Of a stretch of DNA of 64,000 nucleotides, positions 59,001-64,000 are shown piece after piece. This DNA is from Patiria pectinifera (Eukaryota > Echinodermata > Asteroidea > Valvatida > Asterinidae), in contig CM057141.1 in NCBI GenBank assembly GCA_029964075.1, forward strand, positions 5,208,001-5,272,000, in the 5' to 3' direction. Within the stretch, counting starts at the first letter, position 1, and the number at the start of each line of letters is the position of its first letter. The position numbers were made by a program, and so were the translations under genes. The notes under the pieces are model-generated. The model ran no database searches. It had not been told where the DNA came from and worked only from the letters and a program-made list of their open reading frames with translations.

Positions 59001-60460
59001 CTTCAAGACACTTCAATCACTATGGCCAGGTGCCTCCAACTTAGCTCTGCATGACGTGTGCATCCAAAATGTGCTCTAAAAACACATTTTTCCTAAACAA
59101 ATATTCACATTGCCGGAGCTTCCTGGATTCCTGGAAAATTGATGTGTTTGGCGGCAATTTTTTCCCAAGGACAATGTTAGCGCGGAACCAGACGAGCATT
59201 TGTCACGGTAAACATTTTTAAGTCCCCCCAAACAGTCACCCCACTGCGGATGTTCAGTGGAGTGCCGGTGTCACATGAAAATCCGACTCCTATGAAAATC
59301 GGACCCCTTTTCCCCTATTCATGCTATTATTGGTTAATCCCTCGCACGTGACAGACAAGTCACTCTCCCGAAACGATACTAAAAATAGCATAGTATCGTA
59401 CTCACGCATGCGCAATACCACCAATGAGTCCACATTTCATGGAGTCGGATATTCACGCTACACCGGTACAATCCTGAAACAATCGATCGGGGACCAGTTC
59501 ACGGTTGGTGAAATATCCACTGCCACAGTGCCAAGTAACATTCCTTTTTATTAATTTTAGGTAAAACTAAAAGCACGTAATGTATTATTTAGGGGCCCTG
59601 TTTTACTTCTCGGTAAAATTCTGCCAACCGGACACCACTTACCTGCCGCCAAACATCCAAATTTTCACCTCACCTTGTGATTTCAACCAAGAGGAATCCA
59701 GGAAAGAGTGGACATGCGAAAAAAAATTGGTAAAAATGTGTTTTTGGAGCACATTTTGCATGCACATGTAGTGCAGATCTGAGTTGAAGCAGCCGGTCAA
59801 AACTGATTGAAGTGTCTGGAACAGCGGTAGTTATACGCATGACATCGATAACCATGACGTCGCATGAGACGTCGCATGAGCCGGCCAATGATAGTGCAAT
59901 ACGTCATTATGAATATTTATTTTCTCATGAATATTTAGTTTATTTCAATGGATACTTCAAATACGTCCAAAGATTGATCATTGCAACAGCGATCGTGCGC
60001 GGCCTAGCGGTTAAGAGACTCGTGTATCAAGCAAGCGTCCGAGGTTCGAATCTCGATGAAGTGAGCGACTGATTGATAAATAGAAATTAAGGAAAGGACG
60101 GGGTGAGAGTAGAGGAGGGAAAGTGGAGGGAATAACCATAAAAGAGGTAACTTTTGGCGCTAGAAAATTAATTGAAAAAAGTGGTGTCCGGATAGCAGAA
60201 TTTTTCCTACTTCTCTGTCAAACATGTTAATATCGTAATATTTTAATATAGGCCTATTTATTTGTGAATACTGTGGACATATTTATACTGAACTGAACTG
60301 AACTGAACTGAACTGAACTGAATTCATGCAAACTCAGAAACTGTGGTCTAGAACATTGTAGAAAGTAGAAAATGCCTCTGATTCTGAACCGGCACTGACT
60401 GACTTTCAGTTTACTTTTATTCACTCACCGTATTATAAACCCACGTAGGATTGACGACAT
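41083..60460 (-). CDS. PCK2: PEPCK-B, mitochondrial GTP-type phosphoenolpyruvate carboxykinase
   Basis: Nine coding exons on the minus strand: 60429-60460, 55560-55802, 54679-54863, 46988-47191, 45338-45525, 43312-43650, 42746-42929, 42042-42137 and 41083-41540. They total 1929 nt, 642 aa (human PCK2 640). Exons 3-9 have the same lengths and phases as in PEPCK-A. Exon 1 encodes [10 protein letters not shown] and the junction gives [10 protein letters not shown], an Arg/Lys- and Ser-rich stretch with no acidic residue, typical of a mitochondrial presequence. An in-frame TGA 18 bp upstream fixes this start. Then follow [41 protein letters not shown], the P-loop [10 protein letters not shown] with C306, DDIAW, and [13 protein letters not shown]. 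It should make PEP from oxaloacetate in the matrix. Intron 3 (47192-54678) carries a large repeat block. The PCK2 symbol is by analogy; the pair may be a lineage-specific duplication. Confidence 0.94.
42507..42685. repeat. CACAAGTC repeat copy in PEPCK-B intron
   Basis: Left end 'catcacaagtcctcacaaat', right end 'acttgtgatgggc', about 180 bp; it shares 'agctattcaa' and 'ttgttcat' with the copies in the spacer. Inverted ends suggest a small MITE. Confidence 0.5.
42985..43285 (+). mobile_element. LINE 3' end fragment (CR1/L2-like)
   Basis: The plus strand encodes [20 protein letters not shown], then [10 protein letters not shown] and a stop, the C-terminal tail of many CR1/L2-type LINE reverse transcriptases. 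It is followed by 'aaggcgctttagcaaattc' and a TTATTA-type tail. It is 5'-truncated at about 42980 and antisense to PEPCK-B, in its intron 6. Confidence 0.75.
44340..44907. mobile_element. TTAA MITE, family T4, copy 4, split by a SINE
   Basis: The left part 44340-44545 has 'ctccaaaatcctcc' and 'ttagaggattgagg'. The right part, from about 44831 to 44907, has 'aggattttggaggattgagg' and ends GTTAGG before TTAA at 44908-44911. The S2 SINE lies between, so the SINE is younger than this MITE copy. PEPCK-B intron 5. Confidence 0.6.
44546..44830 (-). mobile_element. tRNA-derived SINE, family S2, longer copy
   Basis: It begins 'aatatagtgcttatatagcg', then 'attacccctgttcatcagg', 'ttcacaggtacccattta' and a minus-strand B box near 44765. 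It is inserted into a T4 MITE. Confidence 0.65.
46650..46875. repeat. 114-bp tandem duplication
   Basis: Two direct copies (46650-46763, 46764-46875), each with 'aaaggcggcgacgat' and 'gcaatgaatggtccaggctt', about 90 percent alike by eye, just downstream (in gene sense) of PEPCK-B exon 4. Confidence 0.8.
48137..48390. mobile_element. Possible Harbinger-like MITE remnant
   Basis: It starts TTA-GGCCAAAATATAGTTCTGCTTCC and ends with the related inverted 'ggtaaccagaagtagaac'; it has internal 'agggtaggtaggg' words as in 5798-7562. The right terminal GGCC is not seen. It lies in PEPCK-B intron 3. Confidence 0.35.
50125..50500 (-). mobile_element. tRNA-derived SINE, family S2, copy 3
   Basis: 'aataatcggcatttaagaac', 'ctgccctcacaggtaccca', 'tcaagggcacacgcacc' and a minus-strand B box (GGGTTCGAGTCC) with 'gtgctgtggcctcgtggtta' as A-box side. 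The best-preserved copy of S2 in the window. Confidence 0.7.
51277..51787. repeat. Three 171-bp direct repeats
   Basis: Units start at 51277, 51448 and 51619. Each has 'tatggggaaaaatgcatctt', 'taatgtga', a TGACGTCA site, 'accatctgtgggt' and 'tcgatcgga'. Conservation between units is high but not complete. Confidence 0.85.
51867..54060. repeat. 1105-bp near-identical tandem duplication
   Basis: The unit starting 'ctagaggtctatgtctgttt' occurs at 51873 and again at 52978. The two differ only at a few positions by eye (for example 'gcaagactg' versus 'gcaaaactg', 'cccggcccaac' versus 'cccggtctaac'). Each unit has 11 TGACGTCA palindromes. Poly-A runs sit at the unit borders. Confidence 0.9.
54106..54207. 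repeat. Two strong hairpins at the end of the CRE-rich block
   Basis: GGCTTTTCCGCA/TGCGGAAAAGCC (about 54108-54136) and AGCTGTTTCGGTG/CACCGAAACAGCT (54180-54207), separated by A-rich sequence. Confidence 0.75.
58150..58680 (+). mobile_element. Possible LINE 3' remnant
   Basis: 'tggaactctctaggtgattc' and the following sequence read like a decayed version of the LWNSL...FK LINE C-terminus. They are followed by 'tattctgtattttattgta' and an AT-rich 3' tail. Weak evidence. Confidence 0.3.
58730..60101. mobile_element. Foldback element, 1.37 kb, tRNA-like tips
   Basis: Sequence from about 58730 is repeated inverted up to about 60101, with the axis near 59400. Matching pairs include 'ccaaaatgtgctc'/'gagcacattttgc', 'tgaatattaaat' regions, and GCCGGTGT/ACACCGG near the axis. 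Each tip has a tRNA-like sequence pointing outward, with A-box-like CGGCCTAG(T/C)GGT and B box GGTTCGAATCTCG. No coding capacity. It lies in PEPCK-B intron 1. Confidence 0.7.
60287..60322. repeat. (AACTG)n microsatellite
   Basis: Seven pentanucleotide units, 107 bp downstream (gene sense) of PEPCK-B exon 1. Confidence 0.9.
60429..60460 (-). CDS. PCK2: PEPCK-B exon 1, mitochondrial presequence
   Basis: 32 coding nt, ATG at 60458-60460 with A at -3, ending in phase 2 at the donor ACG|GTGAGT. It encodes [10 protein letters not shown] plus two bases of an Arg codon completed by the first base of exon 2. The untranslated part extends upstream to about 60850. The match in phase to exon 2 and the total length equal to PCK2 support it. 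Confidence 0.8.
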
Positions 60461-60875
60461 CTTGATGCTGGTGTTTCAAGCGATCCAAGATGAACAAATG
60501 GAATTGTTAAAGTCTCGCAAATTAGTGAAAGACAATCACTTAATTTTGCCGGTTGGCACTCCACTGCAGAGAGAGTGTTGCAATAACCTGTCGTTCGTGA
60601 CGACGTTCAACCGTGTGAATGAGCGCTATGCGTACAGCTGATAGTCTGCAAACCCGGTCGAGTCGTCAATCCCTGTGGGTAGCACCATTGAAAAGAGACG
60701 GTTGCCAGACCAGTAAAAGTTGACATTTGACCTCCGATGCCGTATTTTTCCGCTAATTTACATATAATGTAATTTTAAGCGCGAAAACATACATTCCCAT
60801 TAATTAACCCACGTATTTAAAAGACTAAAAGTCGCTGGGAACTAGCCTACGAATTTCCATTTCTCTGATTCGGCG

Positions 60876-60882
60876 TTTTAAA
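60876..60882 (-). promoter_or_regulatory. PEPCK-B TATA-like box
   Basis: TTTAAAA on the minus strand, 89 bp downstream of the CCAATCA at 60971-60977. The PEPCK-A TATA and CCAAT boxes have the same 89-bp spacing. Start site inferred near 60850. Confidence 0.5.
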
Positions 60883-60929
60883 GTTGAAAATTTGGTCTTG
60901 TTTTTTCTGAAAGAGACGCAATGGTACGA

Positions 60930-60937
60930 TGACGTCA
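60930..60937. promoter_or_regulatory. CRE in PEPCK-B core promoter
   Basis: A perfect TGACGTCA about 50 bp upstream of the TATA-like box and 34 bp downstream of the CCAAT box. Vertebrate PCK1 is a classical CREB/cAMP target with a CRE at a similar place; function here is inferred. Confidence 0.6.
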
Positions 60938-60970
60938 ATGAAATAAAGGTGTGGTGTCATTCTCCGTGTC

Positions 60971-61095
60971 TGATTGGTTCTCGGTGTAGGCTCGGCTCAT
61001 GAATAATTATTCGAGATCGTTCGAGGTTTGTCGTAGTACTGTACATGTGGCACGTACATCATGTACGCCGGCCGGCCGGCCTTTTTCCACACGAA
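60971..61095 (-). promoter_or_regulatory. Promoter block shared with PEPCK-A
   Basis: TGATTGG, then CGGCTCATGAATAAT (60993-61007), then TTTTTCCACA (61082-61091), as at 34357-34445. A CCGGCCGGCCGGCC run lies at about 61068-61081. Confidence 0.6.
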
Positions 61096-61952
61096 TCTGG
61101 AATCACTGAGCCCGCTTCAGGATTGTCGGCGCGGCTTGTTCAGTAATCATCAGGAATGTTTTGAATTGTAATGGTTTATTTTTGATAGCTGCAAAAGAAG
61201 ATTATGTTCAATTCATGGTGTCCTCTTAGTCAGCAAGTTGCAATAGTAGTAAATCGATTTCCTTAATACAGTATATTAAATCATTCTTATCAAAATTCTC
61301 AATCATAATACTAGTTTTCAATAGGCATAGCCTGAGGTTACAACATCGTTAAGAGAACTGCGAAAGTCAAATGCTATTTTTTCTTAGATATTTAAATTAT
61401 TAAAGTTTTATGTATGAAACCACACCGTTATGCGATAAAAAAGGAAGATATTTTAAATATTAAACTAATCAGGTACAAATTAATTAACAGGTATTTTCAA
61501 AAGCGTTCCAACCACCTCGTCATTTGAAAATTGTTAATGGATCAATTATGTCTAAGACACAGCTTAAAACAATACTGGTTGATGTTGCATATTGGAACCA
61601 AAACAAAAGTTAGTTTTTAAATCTAGATTTAATGTTTTTACCAAAACTTTCTCTTTTTTGTTGATCGTCCAAGGATCAGTACTATGCAAAACTCTATGAT
61701 GCAATAACCGTTCAAAATGGCAGGAAATGTTACTAATGGGTTTTTGTATGACGCGGATGCAACAAACGACTTCTGTTTCCTTATATGGAGTATTTCGAAT
61801 TCATAGGCCTAAAGCCATTCGATGTTTTCGTTAAATTAAATTTAAAAAATCACACCTCCAACGAGATTTTGTGATTAATAAAATGTCATCATCTACACTG
61901 ATTTTTTTTTTCTGCTGGTAACTGATGATTATCTAAAAGAAAAGATACTTAC

Positions 61953-62110
61953 CACCACAACACTCGAAACGTGACGCGTCAGTTCCGATCCTGAAAACTA
62001 GATGAAGCTGGGCCTATATACTTCCGAGTCACCGAACTTGGAATTTTGGAAGTGGCCGTGCGCTGACGCAGCTTGAAAATGAAATTTGACAAGATAGTCC
62101 TGCCTTTATA
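61953..62110 (-). promoter_or_regulatory. Candidate upstream first exon and promoter of PEPCK-B
   Basis: On the minus strand there is TATAAAGG (62103-62110), TATATAG (62014-62020) and a strong donor GGTG|GTAAGT at 61952/61953. If spliced to 55802 the transcript would skip the presequence exon; the first in-frame ATG would then be 55784-55786 (MPACSVSS), with an upstream in-frame TGA. Speculative. Confidence 0.35.
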
Positions 62111-62134
62111 AACTGGTGGGTTTTTTTTTTTGCG

Positions 62135-62142
62135 TGACGTCA
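62135..62142. promoter_or_regulatory. Second upstream CRE
   Basis: A perfect TGACGTCA located 24 bp upstream of the TATAAAGG at 62103-62110. Confidence 0.5.
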
Positions 62143-62216
62143 ACATTTAGTTGGAAATTTAACCTGCAACTTGAAAGCGCCCTGTCATGTCACGCCATCG
62201 TCGCGTTGCGCCGTCA

Positions 62217-62277
62217 AATTACGCAATGCTTTTGGAGGCCAGTAGGGGGCGTGAACCAATAGTGGATGCTGATTGGA
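62217..62277. promoter_or_regulatory. Conserved upstream element: C/EBP-, CTCF- and CCAAT-like sites
   Basis: ATTACGCAAT (62218-62227) fits a C/EBP site, CCAGTAGGGGGCGT (62239-62252) fits the CTCF core, and ATGCTGATTGG (62266-62276) holds a CCAAT box. The 62245-62276 part matches 36233-36267 upstream of PEPCK-A. Confidence 0.45.
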
Positions 62278-62459
62278 CAACACAATTCCGCAGACGGCGA
62301 CTGTTTGCTGTATGTGATCAAACTGATCATCCACATTTTCAACAGCCGTTGTTTGTACTGACCGGTGGACGATCGGTCAGTGCCGAGACACACGTACGTG
62401 CATTCTCACGTAGCCAACGATTTCGTCATCTTCATGCGATGTGCATGTGACTGAGGAGA

Positions 62460-64000
62460 ACGCGCGAGAAACATCCAGCGCTTAAATTTCTCTTCAAGTT
62501 ATTTCTTTATTTTATATACATGTAGGTAAGCGCGGACATCCGGGGTTTTTTTGCATTGGCGTATATTATATGGCTCCCAGACCCAAATTCTTGAAACTCA
62601 ATGTTCTTTAGTCTGGTGTGCTGAATGGTAACACATAGCAACCGATGAAAACTGGTGGGCAAATAAGATGTTTTCATCGGATGACGCAGGTGCGGGGTAC
62701 ACTCACATTGTGTCCTTGAAAGACATTAAAAACCATAACACATACTTAACATTTTTTTTTCGGAAGCGTATCTTTTGGTTATGTCCCTTTCGTGACAACC
62801 TACATTAAGTAAAAACAAAAATACATATTTCCCATTTGTTTTCTCAAAAGCGTGTCTTTTTGGTCAGGCCCCTGTACTGTCGTGACAAGATAAGTACATG
62901 CATGCATGTACCATTAGTAATTTAGAAAGGTTGATTTTATTCCTTTTACACATGAAATACTCTTGTATTTAGAAAGACTGATAAATCCATTTATTCGAGA
63001 TAAAATTCAACTAATCCGACAGAAACTAGGGACATTAAGGCAGTCGAAAAGACTCGAGTTTGGACTGAAGTAATTTTTTTTCAAAGCATTTCAATCTGAA
63101 ATTTCATAGTGACTTTTCACTTTCAATCGTCGTGTCGCTAAATTCAACTCTTCGAATTTTTAGAGAGTCCATCAGATTGCCGCCAGTACACAATATACCA
63201 CTACTTCGTTTCCTGTTTTATGCCATAATAATATGCGAATATTCATCCTGTGATATTTTGTGGTTAGTCTGTCATGTCTGTTTTCGTTATTTTTTCCCTT
63301 CACATTCCGAACAGCTGGTATGGTGAATGCAAACACGCCGGTACGTGTGCGTGGGCGTACAGTGGGCATTGCGAGGGTGTGTCGGCTTCGCCGCACCGTG
63401 AATGGATGTTTTTGCCCGGAAAGTAAATACTGTCCATTCATGCAGGTTGTTCGTTTTTCTAAAGCCAGTTTATTCAGGACTGTTGTCGAAGGTAACCCTC
63501 ATTGTTGGTTTCCATGGGGACGTGTTTTCAGAGGCAACAAAGGGAGAAAATATTTAATTCTCGGATTCGACCTGGTAATGGCATTTAATCTGGCGGGCTG
63601 TGACGAACGCAACGGTCCACTGAGCGTCGGTCAATCGTTAAAGACGAGGCTACCTTTTACAAAAGAGATTTTGTTTAAATTCCGCGAATCCGCTTGTAAT
63701 TTTTATCATTTTGTACTCCATCAAATATTTTTGTACACAAACAAAAGATTGTCATGCATAGCTACCTGAATATGCTCCCTTAGTTAGTCCTAGCTTTTTA
63801 CTTTGTAACAATTTATACAATTGTCGTACAGTTTTTGGTTGGACGCTTACTAGACAACAAAATCATGGGTAAAACCTTGCCAGAAAATTGTATTCACTGA
63901 CATCGGCACAATATAATTGCCGTAAAATTATCTGATTTTGATGTAGACATGCATAATGGACTTCCTATATTTTGCATCACAAACACGGAAACATGTTGAT
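62460..64000. other. Upstream spacer, no gene supported
   Basis: One long open frame (63260-63769, 169 codons, plus) shows no recognisable domain or splice context. Otherwise AT-rich DNA. Confidence 0.4.

Larger units (their letters stand above)
55803..60428 (-). other. PEPCK-B intron 1 (4.6 kb)
   Basis: It runs from the donor ATACG|GTGAGT at 60428 to the acceptor ATTTCAG before 55802. The stretch 56000-58100 has no feature I can support; the remainder holds a LINE-like remnant and a long foldback element. Confidence 0.75.

Noticed and set aside
62187-62450. 87-codon open frame on the plus strand
   Set aside because: Overlaps the element conserved upstream of PEPCK-A, where the frame is not kept; more likely regulatory DNA.
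63260-63769. 169-codon open frame on the plus strand
   Set aside because: Longest open frame outside known exons, but no domain, no convincing splice sites and mixed composition; no family resemblance.

Overview
This is nuclear DNA of a multicellular animal: genes are split into many short exons with GT-AG introns, and the introns and spacers are full of MITEs, tRNA-derived SINEs and tandem repeats. The protein families and the mix of repeats suggest an invertebrate deuterostome, most likely an echinoderm. That assignment is inference and no species can be named. All gene models were built by hand from splice sites, reading-frame continuity and recalled family sequences; no search was run.

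Layout. (1) 1-5150: no gene seen; two TTAA-flanked MITEs. (2) 5151-15017, minus strand: ZFAND1, a two-AN1-zinc-finger protein, 8 coding exons, 270 aa. (3) 15220-19574, plus strand: PSMG2, proteasome assembly chaperone 2, 7 exons, 273 aa, head-to-head with ZFAND1; only 202 bp separate the two start codons, so a bidirectional promoter is likely. (4) 19575-22500: spacer with repeats. (5) 22521-34237, minus strand: PEPCK-A, a GTP-type phosphoenolpyruvate carboxykinase, 8 coding exons plus a non-coding first exon, 617 aa, with no targeting sequence, hence a cytosolic (PCK1-like) form. (6) 34.6-36.3 kb: a 735-bp tandem duplication just upstream of the PEPCK-A promoter, followed by a block shared with the other paralogue. 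(7) 36.3-41.0 kb: spacer with SINEs and a CACAAGTC-rich repeat. (8) 41083-60460 (promoter to about 61.1 kb), minus strand: PEPCK-B, 9 coding exons, 642 aa. Every internal coding exon has the same length as in PEPCK-A. An extra first coding exon supplies a mitochondrial presequence, so this is a PCK2-like form. (9) 61.1-64.0 kb: upstream DNA with candidate regulatory sites.

How it fits together. The PEPCK pair is a tandem gene duplication in which the compartment of the enzyme is set by the first exon. Both copies keep all catalytic motifs, so both should convert oxaloacetate plus GTP to phosphoenolpyruvate. Two stretches of upstream DNA are shared by the paralogues in the same order, and the CCAAT-to-TATA spacing is the same (89 bp). 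PEPCK-B has a perfect CRE (TGACGTCA) in its core promoter, and its third intron carries a 3.4-kb repeat block with about 25 further perfect TGACGTCA palindromes, partly in a nearly identical 1105-bp tandem duplication. The ZFAND1/PSMG2 pair links two proteasome-related genes. No phage, retroviral or CRISPR element was recognised.
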